Part shown: piece after piece, positions 13,367 through 28,058 of the stretch
Numbering within the stretch: the stretch's first letter is position 1
Layout of the letters: every line of letters begins with the position of its first letter
NCBI GenBank assembly: GCA_945643635.1
Contig: CALZFC010000018.1
Coordinates: 2,133,501 to 2,197,500 of the forward strand
Origin: Allodiplogaster sudhausi
Taxonomy: Eukaryota; Nematoda; Chromadorea; Rhabditida; Diplogasteridae
Reading direction: 5' to 3'
Length of the DNA stretch: 64,000 nt
Notes under the pieces: model-generated
Database searches by the model: none
The model's input: only the letters and a program-made list of their open reading frames with translations
Told to the model about the DNA's origin: nothing
Position numbers and translations under genes: made by a program

Positions 13367-15421
13367 ATGGCTTCTCGTGCCTACAACGTCGTCTTCGTGC
13401 TCGGCCCTCCCGGCTCTGGCAAGGGAACGTCTTGCACGCAGATTCAAGAGGTAACTACAACTTTGTCACTCTATTTGCTTGCTGATTCGGGGACATTAAT
13501 GTTGGTTTTTGACACTTTCACGACTACATAGTTAATTGTTTTGCTAGGATATATCTCCCGGCACTGTTTACAATCCTATTGCTCAAATAGAATATTAAAA
13601 TTCAGTTTTATAAGGTTATGATGACAACCTTGCAGAAACTGGGCTTCGTGCACCTCTCGGCCGGAGACCTTCTTCGCGCTGAGAGACAACGAGAAGGATC
13701 CGAGGTTAATTTTTTTTTGTATTGTTGACTTTTCCGCCATCTAGGGTGGGGTTACTGTATTAGTTGCCAAAAAATTCCAAACGCCGTGCTGGGTTTTTGT
13801 TCGCTAAAGGAGTCGGTATATGGGGCATTTGAGTAGGCATTATAGCGTAGCTAACAATGTGGTTCTATTCAGGTGTACTTCACCAAGCTCATTTTTCGGT
13901 ATATTGGGTATCGGGGATGAAATGCTGGTATTATGAAAAGTAGACCCACTTTTTAGACTCGCCGACTATGACAATGATACTCTTTGAATTGCAACGTGTA
14001 CTTGTATAATCCGATTAGAATTGCGCTTGTCTGAAGAAGAAACTAGTCATTCAGAAATGGTGATTGATGGAGTGTTCGAAACTAGTGAGATTACAGAGAG
14101 TATTAATGAGGAGAGTGTTGTAGTTACGCTCTAGAATATCATCTCTTTTGGAATTATATAAAGTGTATAGGAAGTATACCGCGACAAGACATTATTGACA
14201 AAGTAAGAGTACTTTCCATTAGATGGATGAGGAATGCTGAATCGAAAGAAATAAAGCGATAAAGTTGAATTTAGTGATGATAATTTTTCGTTTGATTAAT
14301 GAATGACTTTTTTGTGTTCTTCAGTTTGGCTCGCTGATCGAGTCACATATCAGAAATGGCAGCATTGTTCCCGTTGAAATCACATGCAAACTACTCGAGA
14401 ATGTTCGTTTAGTCTTTAACCTTCTTTTTAACATTTATTGTTGTTTAATTTGAAAAAAGTATAGAATTTCACTCAATAACGAAAACTACCTCCCTTGATA
14501 TTGAAGGGATGCTTTGTTTTCGAGATAAAAATTTTTTAAATGAAAGAAGTTTAGGCTATGAAAGCAGCAGGCGACGCGAAGGGCTTCCTCGTGGATGGCT
14601 TCCCTAGGAACCAGGACAATCTGGAAGGGTGGACCAAGGAGATGGACGGAAAGGTCACCAAAATTTACTACAGTGTTAAATAATATATTTGAAAATATAT
14701 AATTTGAGTTAATGATAGCAAGTAATTATTTACACTAGCCAAATACGGCGATGCAGTAGATCATTAATTAAAGTTTTTTTTAAAATGATTTCATGACGAT
14801 AAATTGTACTGTTTATAGGCTTGAAAGTTCAAAACTGAAAAGAGACAAATAGGATAAGAAAAGGAAATTTCAGGCCGATGTCAAGTTCGTTCTCTTCCTC
14901 TCGTGTCCAGTTGAAGTGTGCATTGAGAGGTGTCTTGGACGTGGTCAGGTGTGTTATGCAGAAGAGAAAGCAAGTATTTCTCTCTGTTTTATACTTTGAC
15001 ATTCTTGAATACATATGAGGATATTACTGCAATTTTTACGATATCTCCCAAAAGATAAGAATAGAAGAAGAGCATGTTCCCTGATTCAGGGTCGAACGGA
15101 CGACAACGAAGAGTCGCTGCGTAAACGAGTGGATACTTACAACACGCAGACGTTGCCAATCATTCAGCACTACGAGAAGGTCGGACTCGTCAAGGAGGTC
15201 GACAGCCAGCGACCACCCAACGAGGTACGGTGGTGAACATGACAGGAACACAGAGCACTCCTGGTTGGGAGGGATACTGTAATACCTTGATTCGTCATGT
15301 GATAGTGGAGTGTGGCTTTCCAGCTTATTTGATCATCGGCTTTTAATAAATGTGAAAAAAAATTTTGCCTTCGCAGGTCTTCGAAGATATCGTCAAGGTT
15401 TTCAACACCGCCGGTTTTTAG
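13367..15421 (+). CDS. UMP-CMP kinase
   Basis: A nucleoside monophosphate kinase that transfers phosphate from ATP to UMP, CMP or dCMP. Seven exons (13367-13450, 13636-13704, 14325-14402, 14555-14653, 14874-14948, 15090-15224, 15377-15421) all have phase-0 junctions and give 194 residues, the normal length. Exon 1 holds the Walker A P-loop [25 protein letters not shown] is the NMP-binding region. [17 protein letters not shown] is the strongest signature and separates UMP-CMP kinase from adenylate kinase. [13 protein letters not shown] belongs to the lid and catalytic arginine region. The ATG follows a TTTCAG acceptor by 14 bases. It ends convergently with FAD synthase about 780 bases away and looks functional. 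Confidence 0.96.
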
Positions 15422-16202
15422 GAAGTCATTTTAAGACGAGCGCAATTAGTCACTTATAGATCGAGAATCCGTGAGAAAGTCTTCTTACCCTTCTCATTGT
15501 TTCTCCCACTACTTTATCGAATCATCATTTACCATTACTGAATTATTGTGACCCTTTGAATTGCACTTGCTTTCGCAATAGACGATATGATATAGGAGAT
15601 ATCCTTTGCGTTGAGATGTAGCTCAGCTACTGGTAGAATTACTTTGATCAGTTAGCTAGGTCGTATAGCAGAATACTCCGTGAACTGCTCGAATATGCAC
15701 TCCTAACATCACTTATATATGGAATAGTTATATTATCGATTATTCATTGTTTTTGGATGGAAGTGGCATGCTAACAATTCTCATGTCTCCAACGTTTTAA
15801 CTTCTTCCTCTATATTTTTACCACGATGCTTGTTTCACGTGTAGTGTGACTACAGTTTTAAGCATTCTCCATAAATCTTTTACCATTAGTGAACATTTCT
15901 CTTTTGTCTTGTAAAACAGTTAATGGGCATGACAAAACAATTATTATTCACAGCATCAGCAGACTTTTGCTTTTGCGTGTATTAAAAAAGATTGAACGTC
16001 CCATATCAAATCCATCCACACACTCTTAAATCTCGAGGCAGTCTCTCGAATGGTTTCTCTTGGCCGCTTCGAAGTATATACATTCATCTCCTACCATTTC
16101 TATGTAAAAGCTATATGTATAATGCACTTATCTCATAACAAGATACCATATCTTAGATATGAATAATTCAACAATTCATCGAAACAACTTCTAACAATTA
16201 TC
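15422..16202. other. Convergent 3' intergenic region
   Basis: AT-rich sequence between the stop codons of the kinase (+) and FAD synthase (-). No open frame or repeat of note; it should hold both polyadenylation regions. Confidence 0.6.
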
Positions 16203-17411
16203 CTAAAGAGAAGACCTTCCGTTGCGTTCCAGATCGTCATCCCGTAGTTGGTAGGCGGGGAGATATCTGGAAGAAAAGTGATTAAGTCAATAACATTCTT
16301 ATGGTTATCGAGAACGTCGGCTCTCTCGCATTCTCTCTCTCTCTCTCGCATTCTCTCTCTCTCTCTCTATCTCTCTTTTACTTCCCTTTCATCGCATTTT
16401 TTCGCTCTCTTTCCTTAAGCACCCTCTCAGTTCTTCATTCATATTCCTCTATATTGCTTCTCTCTTTCTCTCTCTTTCTCTCTCACTCACTTCGGTTTGT
16501 CCTTGTCATTGCTGCCCTTGACGAGGAGTGCTTCATTCTTCGTGGTGTTCGCTCGTCCTCCCAGACTCGTGTATCCCTGATCATACAACTTGCAGTACGG
16601 CACGCAAAGGCCGCGCAGGAAGGTCCAGACATCGGAGAAGCTGCAATATTGTTGAAGAGAATGATAAAATGAAATCTTAAAAAAATAATAACCATGATTA
16701 TCAAACTATTTTGGGTTAAAAAAAAGTTTTACTGTGTTAATGACTCAAGGGCAGTCATCGTCAGATGTAAGAGATGAAAATAAAGAAGAAGAATAACCTC
16801 CATGAAAGAATGGGGCAGACACGAAGAACGCGCGGCCAGTCACTGTCAGTCCACTCCACGGGAGATCTGGAAGGATGCAGACGAATCACTAAATTGTCTC
16901 TTGGTTTTGTCAGACGCATACACGCACTGTTTCTGTCTAGCCGATTCTTATGGCTCAATGACAGAATAGCACGTTCAATTAGTTTAAGGCCTAAAATTTA
17001 GGGTACTTCTCATCTCTCTTTCTCTCCCACTCTATCTTTCGCTCCCCTCTCCTCCCTCATTCTCTCTCTCTCTCTCATTCTCTCTCTCTCTAACTTCATG
17101 AATCGTCCCTTGGGGTCGCTGGCGCGGCTGCCCATGACGACGACAGTGACTCCTGGCTGCTGCTCTCTCAGCTGCTCGATCCCAGCCTTCAGAGGACCGG
17201 GATACTCCACCATTCGGATGTTATAACTGCAAGGGAGGGATGGATATGGCATATTTATTTATTTATTTATTCGATACATTAATAATAATGTGACAACACT
17301 TGAAGATATGTTCTCGACTAACGAGAAATGCGAAAAAATATGATACGTAATATATGAAAGCTGAAGGAGGAGACGGCGAAATATAACAGCGGAAAGATAA
17401 GAGATATCGGA

Positions 17412-17458
<47 letters not shown>

Positions 17459-19956
17459 CGAGAGAGAGACAGAGAGAACCAACATCTTGGCAACGTCGAT
17501 GATGAACTGCGACATCTCGGGGAACTGATCCTCGCACATGATGTGGAATCCCTTCAACGGTGTCGAAGGGCCGTACTTTCTGCAAACCACACACTAAAAT
17601 TAGTATCGATTTTGTTGAATACACTCGTTTACAATGAAATAGAAAAAAACATTCATGTTTAAAATATAACATAAAGATGAGTAAATAAAAATTTTACGTG
17701 TGCCTAAATAAAATAAGATTTGTTGAAGACAGAGAGAGGGAGGTGTAAGGGAGAGAGAGCTAACATGAGATAAAGAGATCGAGAGCAGAGAAAGAGAGAG
17801 TGCATACCTATCAATAACCATCCGTAGCAGATGCAACAACACTGTGCAATCCTTTCCTCCGTTGAAGGACAATGCGATCTCGTCCAGTCTGAACGAACGA
17901 GTATATTTCACCTACAGTATCCTAAATACAAGACAGTTTATAAATAAAATCTCATCAACGAATTCGCAGTAAGAAATGAGATGTTTAAGTTTATGAACCT
18001 TTGTAGTCACTTATGAAACAATAGGAATACAAAATGAAATTAACAGCAATCCCGTCCCTTTAGCTGATTCATTATTTACGGGTAGTTAAAACTCAATCAA
18101 AACAAAATCCCGCTTACGCGTGCTTCTCGATGATGTCTTCAAGGATTCGCACGGCTTCGTCAAGTCGCTGCACGAATGCCGCATGCTTTTCGGAACTGTG
18201 AAGTCGTGCGCGAAACACGTCAAACTTGGCCACTGTATCCGTTGACGGATGCGCGTCGTAGAAGACGACGTGCTCTTGAAAAATATCAAACACAACCAAT
18301 CACCAAAGATTTTGTTGAATTTTTTTGCATAACAATGTTCGAGTGTGATAATAAATCCTATGAAGGGAATGAGGATATATCTGATATAAATAATGTGAGA
18401 AAATTACAGATCAGCGAACACAAAAGGAGTGATTTAAAAAAACTTATTTTAAGTCAAAAAGAAAAAATAAATAAAAGAAAAACCGGCAAGAATATCCGTC
18501 AAGTCGCGTACGGCGAGTGCCCCCTGCTCCACTGATTCGCTCTCAATCGTCAGCTTTGTCGAGAAGTAACTATAAGAGAGATTTAAAAGTTTTTTTTTTA
18601 CATTTAGTGAAAGTATCTAAAATTATCTACAATTATACATTTTTAAAAAGCCAATAAATAAACAGGAGAAGCAATATAAAGAGTACAAAAGTTTAGTTCG
18701 AACTTGTTTCCTAGAATCGGGTAGCTGCCAATCTCTACCGTCTCCTTGTACCTTAAAGTCTAAAGTGAAAGAGCTAAACTAAAGCCGCTACCAACAATTC
18801 AATTCTAAATAATTATTATAAAAATCAGCATGATATGCAAAAAGCAGTAGAGACACAGAGGAGGTCGGGAGCTAATAGAAGAACATAATCGTGTTCAAAG
18901 AATAAGGAATGCTGTAAAGAATAAGAAAGCAACTCATATTTTTGTTAATTTAAAATAAAATATAAAAAATACTTAAAAAATATATACATATAAATAAAAC
19001 GGTACCTTTCAGCGACTTCGGCAAGGAGATGTGAGAAGGCGAATTCGCTGTCAGAAGTGAAGAGGACATGCGAGAAAGGCCGCTCTATCTCAGAGGGCGG
19101 GAAGAGCTGAGCCTGGAGGGAATAACAACTAGCCAATATTTTAATTATACTTCACCAGAAGAACTCAAAAGGTTACAATATTCAAAGATAGAATATGGGA
19201 CCACACAGGCTCCGATCAGCTTATATAAGCCCTATTTTTGAAAAAAAAACACTAGCTCTCTCGAAAAAAGCGCGGTATTAAAAACATTTTTTTTTCATGT
19301 GTTGTATACATGTATATAAACATGCATTCCTCATGGTCCCGTGGCTCGCGAGTGCACCACACTCTATAACAGTCCTTATGCCAACCTCCAGATCAATGAA
19401 GGCCCGCTCGCAGAACTGGGGCACGCCGGGGAAGGCGATGACATTCCGCATCCTCACCACAGGGAACAGCGACTTCTTTCCAGAGGACACCGAGCGACCC
19501 CAGAGAAGTTCGGCCGTGCAGGGAATCTCAAAACAATTGGTCTGGGAGCAGCAGGAACTATAGAGAAGTCTCCAGATTATCTCTAAGTATTTAACTCTTA
19601 CCATTTACACGTTTCGTTCTGTACTCCTCATTTCATTCTTTACTCCCGACATGATATTAAATAGAATATAAACATGATCATAACATTCCTTACTTATTTA
19701 AAAGCGATAAATAAAAGAAGACAGGAAGGACTGTTATCCTTATCTTACCCAAAGTGCTACTCGTTATGTAAATACAGAGATATGCATGATAAATATTGAA
19801 AGGAACGGTAGATCAAAGAGTTCATTGAACACCGGAAGGAATGAGCCGATAAAATAGAAAAGAATGACGAGGAGTAAGAGAGCGGGTATGATGACGTAGG
19901 CAAACGGGCATGAGAGTGAAAGAGGAAAGCCAAACAGAAAGGAGTAAAGCTGAGAG

Positions 19957-20003
<47 letters not shown>

Positions 20004-20277
20004 GAGAGAAGTAGGGGGAGAGAGCAAGAGGGAAATGATACATCTGCGATAGGTGGAAGCAGAAATTATGAAGAAGAAAAAAAGAAGGAATTAGGATGTG
20101 AACGCATTGCTCAATAACTTTATGCTAAATCTCTGCTGGCAGAAATAGCTATAGAACGCATAACTAACCGATTAATGAGATTGGGTACACAATTGGTGAG
20201 ATAGAAAGAGTGATTACGAGAGAGCGAAAACAAGGCTAGTGTCAGTGATAGCTGGTCATAGGAAGAGACAAACACAA

Positions 20278-20314
<37 letters not shown>

Positions 20315-21885
20315 AACGTCAGGATAAAGAACGTTCTTGACGCGGCGCGCCTACATAAAAGCGAGCAGAGAATGCATTTCGTCATAACTGGAACACGGCA
20401 TAGTGCACTCTGCTATCTAGTTTGTATGTTTATACAACAATGATGTTTGCACATTGACCCATGACCATGCTCACAATTACATATGTTACCATGTGGAAAA
20501 TACATATCTCTTTTTTTCTTTCCTCTCTGTTCCAATTCTCACAAATTCTCTCCCTCTTCCTTTCTATTACGGAATAAATTTATTACGAAATAAATAAAGT
20601 GTTTACGGTAATACTAAAATGCCGTCCTACCGTTGAGAGCTTGTCTATGAAGGACTCGCTCTTCTTGCGCTCTCTGCCAGAAGAACTGGAAGAATGCTGT
20701 GTTCCTCCTGCGCAGTTCGCTGTCGTTCCACCCTTCTCAGCAGGGGCATTAGTCTGCAAGACGGATAGGGACACATTTGGAAGTGTTATTCTTATTCTTC
20801 TTCTCTCCATTCCTCTCTTTATCTTTCTATTTTCCCTATCCCTCCCGCACTCGAATCTTACCCTATCCTCTCTTTTTTTTTACTTCTTCCCTCTCTCTCT
20901 CTCGCACTCTCTTCTCTTTCTGGCGCTGACTCTCTACTACGCCCTCCAACCTCATTTCTAGCCTTCTGGAAGGCCTGGATAGCATCAACAATCTCATCCG
21001 ACTGGTGTAAATCATCGCCAAAGGCACGGGCGAGGCCTAAATTGAACCAGCTTTAAGAAACAACTACAAAAATTTTAACCTTCGAAGTTAATATGCAGAT
21101 AATTGATTTTGAGATATTTCTCTCATAAATCCAGAAAACAGTTATAATAATGCAGTAAATTAATTAGACAGTCAAAATAAATAACCAATAAAAGTATTAT
21201 CGTCGTGAGTTGGGCCCACGCCTCCTGTGGTGAAGACAAAGTCGAAGCGTCCAGCAAAATTACGAACCTGAACTGCTAATCATGTATTACTGGAGAGCGC
21301 AAATTCATCAATGTTCGCCTTCTTTTACGATTTCCTAAATTCACTATAATAGGTATATAGAATTAGTGAAGTGACCAGGTAACCTCGTCAGCAATGTATT
21401 CGATCTCGTCGCCCACAACTGAGATCTGAAATAATTAGAACTGAAACATTTTCAAAAATTCGCTTTTTTTCAATTTCCAGGTTTTGCATATTTATGATCG
21501 AATTTAATAATCACTTCATTTTTTCTCCGGCAATTCCTCAGTCACCATTTGGGCCTATTCTACATTCTCTGACTTTTATAATAACCCGCTAAGCTGGCTG
21601 AACGGATCAACATGTCTCTCAAGCGCCAGAAAGGGGAAAGTTGTGCCCCTCATATCTCACTTTCCCAGCATCTCACTCGCCCTCTCTCAACCCACTCTTT
21701 CTCTTCAACAACCTCCGCACCTTCTGCAATGTTAATTACAAAATAAAATAAAGATTAATTCAGCGCACCTTCTTTACCACAACTCCCAAGTCGTGTAGAC
21801 GGGCGCAGATGAAATGGGAGTTCGTGTCGCGAGTTACCCCCTTCAAGATCTCGTCGCCAATCACTACAACGACGAAGATGGATTC
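16203..21885 (-). CDS. FAD synthase (FLAD1-type, two-domain)
   Basis: This enzyme adenylylates FMN to FAD. The order from the 5' end matches animal FLAD1. First comes a MoaB/MocF-like domain with [18 protein letters not shown] (about 21770-21860), [13 protein letters not shown] (about 21390) and [12 protein letters not shown] (about 21205). A linker region follows with [17 protein letters not shown] (about 19440). Then comes the PAPS-reductase-like synthase domain, with the P-loop [15 protein letters not shown] (about 17850), [11 protein letters not shown] (about 17110), [17 protein letters not shown] (about 16810), [20 protein letters not shown] (16491-16640) and the terminal [19 protein letters not shown] (16203-16266). 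Phases were checked for the last five exons. The first exon and start codon were not found. Several introns carry GA/CT tracts beginning next to a donor. It is probably functional. Confidence 0.93.
19962..20010. repeat. GA microsatellite in a FAD synthase intron
   Basis: A nearly pure (GA)n run inside the large intron between about 19530 and 20630. A shorter run lies at 20282-20311. The rest of the intron shows nothing else. Confidence 0.9.
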
Positions 21886-21960
21886 AGAACGGTAAAGAAA
21901 GTGCAGAGAAAGAAGAGGAGAGAAGAGAGAGAGAGAGCGAGAGAGAGAGAGAGAGGAGGC

Positions 21961-22007
<47 letters not shown>

Positions 22008-22124
22008 GACAGCGACGGGAAGAGATACGATGAAAATAAGGCAGAGACGAATACTCGAAGACCATTAGTGTGTGGAGTCATAAAATTCTTTCCTTGTCCC
22101 TCCCTAACTCTCCCTCTCTAACCG

Positions 22125-22301
22125 ATGAGTCCTGCAGTCCTCCTGGCTCTGCCGGTGGCTGTGACCTTGGCGCGCATCGTCAGTCCACTCCTCAGACTCG
22201 ACTGGAGAAGGCTCGCGACTGCCGCCGCAGGGGTTGCGGAGAGGGACGGCGTGACCTATGTTTGGCAGGCAAGGGACTACCGAATACAAAAGGAGACGTA
22301 G
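22125..22301 (+). CDS. Short hydrophobic open frame, 58 codons
   Basis: A complete ATG-to-TAG frame opens MSPAVLLALPVAVTLARIV and ends WQARDYRIQKET. It begins about 240 bases from the FAD synthase N-terminal exon on the opposite strand. The N-terminal stretch could be a membrane segment or mitochondrial targeting sequence. The size and the RDYRI end loosely recall very small respiratory complex I subunits, but I cannot show homology. It could equally be a first exon, or antisense noise over an unseen 5' exon of FAD synthase. Confidence 0.25.
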   Translation: MSPAVLLALPVAVTLARIVSPLLRLDWRRLATAAAGVAERDGVTYVWQARDYRIQKET

Positions 22302-23033
22302 ATCTACAGTATACTACTGTCGACTCTACTCGGCAGTCTCTGCCGTTTCCAACACTATTACTGCAACTATTGTAAGGGGAAAGTTCAATCGACAGTAATC
22401 AACAAATCAACAAATCATAAAAGGAACACGTCCATTTCCCTTTCCAATGAAGCGATCACGGCTTCACAGTATTTGTAGAGTAGCAAACTCCTGACTATAG
22501 CAGGAAACCAAACATGCATGATTCCTTATTCTTCATTCAACACAATCAATTAACATTATGTTTTCTAAAAGATATGGTTAACAACTAAGAAATAAGGGCA
22601 CCCAAAGAATGCAAGCACTTTTGAAAAATCAAACGCGAAGCAGAAGTTTTAAAAACATTAACTGAACAATGACGAGATTAATATTTCCAAACAAGGGTAA
22701 CGAGAGGAGGCAGGGTTTGGGTTGAACAATTCTTCATAGAAAACGGCAATATTTCTCAAAGTCTTTTCTATGCTTACCATAAAATAAAATAAATGAAGTA
22801 GCAACAAAATGATCGGCATCAAAATGAAACAACCAATGCTAAATAGATGAGCACCTCTGATTTCCAAGATAAAGAGGTGATGTTCTTTTTAGCACTCTGC
22901 ATATAATCCAATTCTTAAAATAAAAATCGAAAATGTTACGTCTAAATAAACTAACAATAAATTTATGCTTTGCGACACACATCGTCCGTCCCGCAACTCT
23001 CCCTCATCCCCTCCTTCGCTTTCTAATCTTCCT

Positions 23034-23058
<25 letters not shown>

Positions 23059-23067
<9 letters not shown>

Positions 23068-26000
23068 ATCCCTTCCCTCTCTCTCCTCTGCCTCTCCTCC
23101 ACGCCTCTGTTGATGCTCTTTTCTTCTCTTCCGTGCTTCTTTCCTTGACTGCACGGCCGCGACATAACGTGTACGCTGACGGCGAATCTGAGATATTCCA
23201 AAGGATTACAAAACGGTCACCGTTACAACACTACAACTGAAGGAATGACTTAAAGAACGAGAGATGAAAGAGAAAGAGAGAAAGAAAAGGGAGATGAAAG
23301 AGAGGGATGAGAGAAAAAGAAGAAAGAGGGACGCCGACCTCACTCTTCCACTCGAGTTGTCTCGCGTCCATGAGTCTCTGTATCTTGACTCTCCTAACAT
23401 TCGGCTGCCTCTCCGTCCGCGACACGAACATCATCATCTCGTTAAACATGTAGAAACGGGGCTCGGTGCGGCACTAAAGGAATTTAACTGTATCTCAAGC
23501 ACAAAAGTTTTGTTTCTAAATATCATTTGTTAGCGATAAACAAAGGAAAATATAAATAATAAATACATAAAATACCTATCTATCTCAAAAATACTTGGTT
23601 ATTTATTTGACTGTATGATAATCTGAAAATAAAAAGTGTTATAACAAAGTAAAAGCTATACAAACTTACGCGCTGTGTCGGATACTCCGTCTCGATGTCC
23701 GTCAAGCAAATCTTAAGAATTCGACCACAGAAAGAATCCAGCTGAAAAATTAAAGGAGCATTCATGAAATAAGTATTGGAGGTAAACAAGAGTAAGAGAA
23801 GAAAACAAATTAAATGTATGAATTTGTAGTACAATACCTAAAGCTTCAAAATATCATAGATGAGAATTCTTGTCATAAAAAAGCCAATCAAACTGACCAG
23901 GAAAACAATTGGAACCCACTCTTCATTGTCGTAGTATGCGATTGTGGTAGGATTATCGACAACCTAGCAAACAGTATTGTTTCTAATTTTTAAACAGTTT
24001 TAACGCAAGGGAATATATACCATATTTGTCAGAACAGTTGCTTAACTCGCACTAACCGATGACTGATAGAGCATAATCACGGCGAGGACACCCTCGATGT
24101 GGTAGGAAACTTCCATGACAACCTGATATCACCAGGTTAACACGAGCGCATCCTTGATAGCGCATAAGGTAATGCACGCATTAAATTAACTTTAAATATG
24201 TAGGGACACCATATCTACTCGGTAATCAAACAAAAAAGTATATATTTCAACGGATATTTCCACTGAATAAATAAATGTAACATACAACGAATTCAGCAAG
24301 GGCCGGTGGCTGCAGACTCGTCTTGCACAGCCGGTTCCTCCACTCTCGCACGCTGTCCTCCTCCACGACCGTACGGCCAGGCAGCATTAAAGGAGTGCGC
24401 CACTCCAGGCTCAGTGAAGAATGCTGTGGGGAAATTTTTTTATCAATTATTTATTATTATTATTTTCTGATCAATTATTTATTATTATTATTTTCTGATC
24501 ATAAAACAAATATTAAGAAAAAAAAACCATTAAAATACATGAAGGAAAGAATTTAAGCTTCAAAATTAATTGTGAGCATTTTACAACAATTGCCTTGAAC
24601 AGAAGAAAAAAATTACAAACCGGCTCGCCATTTGCCTTCACCCCGCAGCCATTTACAGCACTAAAATCTGGACTCAGTTAGTTTTGGAAAGAAAAATAAT
24701 AATGTTTTACAATTATTTGGGCAGAATTTGAGCGGTATCAAGGGATAAAAAAATATAAATGATATAAACGGCAGAGAAAGCTCACGCGCTGAGTGCGTAG
24801 CAGGCGAGGGAAGTCCCTTCGAAGCGCAGCAGACGGCTCGATCTGAAATATTAATGTATTTATTACCCATACGATATCGATCTCAAAATAAATGCGGTCA
24901 AAATAAGATTACTTATCCGTGTAACAACTGCTTATCTCCATAAATTTGCTTCGGAACGGAGTTTTAATCAATTAGGAGGATTTGGCCGTTTAATTAGACT
25001 TTTGTGATTCCCTCATCAATAATGCACCCGGTGAGCGTAATTAATAACAATAATAGCACTCATTTAAATTACGATTACATTTTAAAGTTTTATTTGTTAG
25101 ATAATATCTCCATCATTAGCAAACTATAATTATCCTTAAAAAAACAGTAGCGCTTAGTGAAAAAGCACCAACTTGTCGGGATGGAAGAAAGTGGTAGCAA
25201 TCTCGATGCCGAGTTGGCATCCTTCCTGACGGCCAAGGAGATGGAAGCCTTGCGGAAAGAGAGGCTGCAAATGGAAGTATTCCTTTGTCTGTGTCTGTAT
25301 AATATTCAAGGGGTAACACTAGACTTGCACTTTTCCCTTAAAGTTGGTCCAAAATGTTCACTTTCCCTGCTAGTTGGTCAAATGGGAACAGTAATAGGCT
25401 CAAGTAAATTTTTTAAATTTAGAATTAATATGTAAGTTTACTTTCAACCACCTGTCCTCGTAGAGTGTCCGCTCGGATGAGAGAGAACGGTTCTCGCGTC
25501 TGCTCTGGTTCCAGAAGCAAGTAAAGGGGCTGACCGGCCATATCGATTGACAAGTACGAATCTACAATATCCATATAAAGCCAACTGAAAAAGCCAGGTC
25601 TACAAATCAAAGCTGATCTTTATAGAAGAATCCTACATCAAAGATCAAGTAAAATATAGGGTACTGTACTTTGGATACGAGACCAAACACCGTACTCTGA
25701 ACTCTCGAACGGTTCGAATTGCCTCCTCCGTTGTTTCTTGTCGTGGCTGGAATGTAAGCTGAAGGCTGTGGCGCTCTCGTTACGTGCACATTAAACTCGA
25801 CAACTCTAGGCTGCGCCGACAGGCTGCCGTAGTCCTCAGGTCTGCACACACTCGTGCAAAACTGGAAGATTATCGTATAAAATTATATTAAATATATATT
25901 AAATACAGAAGAGCATCTTGCAACGAAATATACAGTATTCCATAACTGACTTCATTGTAAATCTCCATAAAGTCGTAGAGAACAATGCAGTTTGGCCGGC

Positions 26001-27977
26001 CAAATATGAGGAGAATATCTTCGAAGAGAAGTGCGTAGTGCGCGTTGTGGAAGAACTCAAAATTAATCTTATCATAGTTTATTTCCATCTTACACATAGT
26101 CAGCGGTCACAATCCAAGCGGCAAGAAAACCATTCTTTTCTTCAACTCTTCATCTCTCCTCGATAACCTTTCACTCTATCTCTCTCCCTCTCTCCCACTC
26201 TCTTTCGCTCTCTATCCCTCTCTTCACTCACCAACCTTGTGCTCGAGTTTCATCAAGCAACGGACGCGAATGTGAGGAGAGACTTCAACGCAAAACAGTG
26301 CGAGACTCGCTTCGGGTACACGACGACCACCCCCAGGAGCACCGCGCACGTACTCTTCATCTGCTGAAGTGGAGAGGAAGAGAGAAAGAGAGAATGGAAG
26401 AAAGAGAGAGAGAGAGGGAGAGGGAGGCAGAGAGGGAGAGGGAGGCAGAGAGAGAGAGAGAAAGAGAGAGAGAGAGGAACAAAGCACGAAAGAAACCGTA
26501 GGCCACAAAGAAGAAAGAAAATATCCATAAATGTAAGAATAAAAGGATTAAAGGAAACTCAATCCCCAAAAACCGAAATAAAACAGGAGGGATGCTGCGG
26601 AAAAAAAATGTTAAAAAACGAACGCGTATCATCAATGTGCTCTCTCAACGATTCGCCATAGACGAAGAAGGAGCAGTTCGATGTGTTCCATTCCAATCGC
26701 CTTAATGGAATTGCTATTGTTTATAATATTATTATTATCATTACTATTATTATCATTAATATCCCTTTAATACTATTTTGTTTAATTATAACTTAATTTA
26801 AAAAAGGCTCCCCCGGATATACACAAATTCATCCCATGAATACTATAGGCGTTCCACGAATGTTCCGGCTTCAACTGAAAGCCTGCTACGTAATACAGCC
26901 AATAAAAATGATTCATGCATACTTTTATAAAACCTGACAATCTAGGTGAAGGAAAAACAATAAGATTTTGGTGTTAATAAGAAAGGTACGTTTCTCTCCT
27001 GTGTATCTCTCTTCTACGACTTCCTAACTTGAACTTGTAGAGATGTGCAGGCAGAAAGAAGCGATGTTGGAGGGGCATCGGATCATCGGACGCGCTGAAG
27101 ATCAGCACTTGGCCACGGTCGTTCAGGCACACCACCAGATTCGGCGAGATCGAACCATCCTGAACAGCAGAGATGCCACTTATCAAAGTCTAATCTAATC
27201 AATCTATTACGTTGAAACCTTCAACCGGATACCGTAACACTTGACTGACAGGCAACTGCGTGTCGTTGTAGATGGCAATCATGTCGATGATCTTCGAAGT
27301 GTCCACGTCGGAGCTTCCTTCAATATATCCCTTTTCTTTAAAGAATCAGTAAGAACAGCAAAAATAAAAATAAAAATAAAACTAATTTAGAAAAGAAAGA
27401 AGATCCCATACCTCCTAGTGGATCCGCACTCCGTAGGAATGAAGCGCCGTAGCCGCTTTCGATGTTGTAGGCTCCTTCTGTTGTGAGAACTCGATGACTG
27501 AAATCAATTTACTGATATGGAAGGTGCACTCACCATCAGGCTTGTCAGCTTCAACGCATATTATTATTCGAATATGGAAAAGATAAAGTTAAAAATACTG
27601 TCTTTTCGATTTCATTATTTTTGTCTCATAAATATCATTAAAAAAATAAAACACACTCAGAAAAGTCGATGCGGCCCGGAAAGTGCACTTCGCTCTCTTG
27701 GACGAACTCTCGTGTATCCTGTGTGGGGGATTTGGAGAAGAAGCACGCGTGACAGGGGTGGAAAATTTCCATTCAAATTTGGCGCCAAACTAGAAGCTAG
27801 GCGAGGTCCCGAACCGAAAGCAGCAGCGACGGCATGATCTGCCCGGGCCGGAGCGAGTCCCAGAGCCCGAGTTCGCGAAGACGGACCTCGCGGTAAATCG
27901 TGGTACGAGGACGTTGGCGAGGAGGGAGACGGGAGGCAGGGTGGAGGTGAGGCAAGGTGGACTGCAATGAAAGAGAA

Positions 27978-28058
<81 letters not shown>

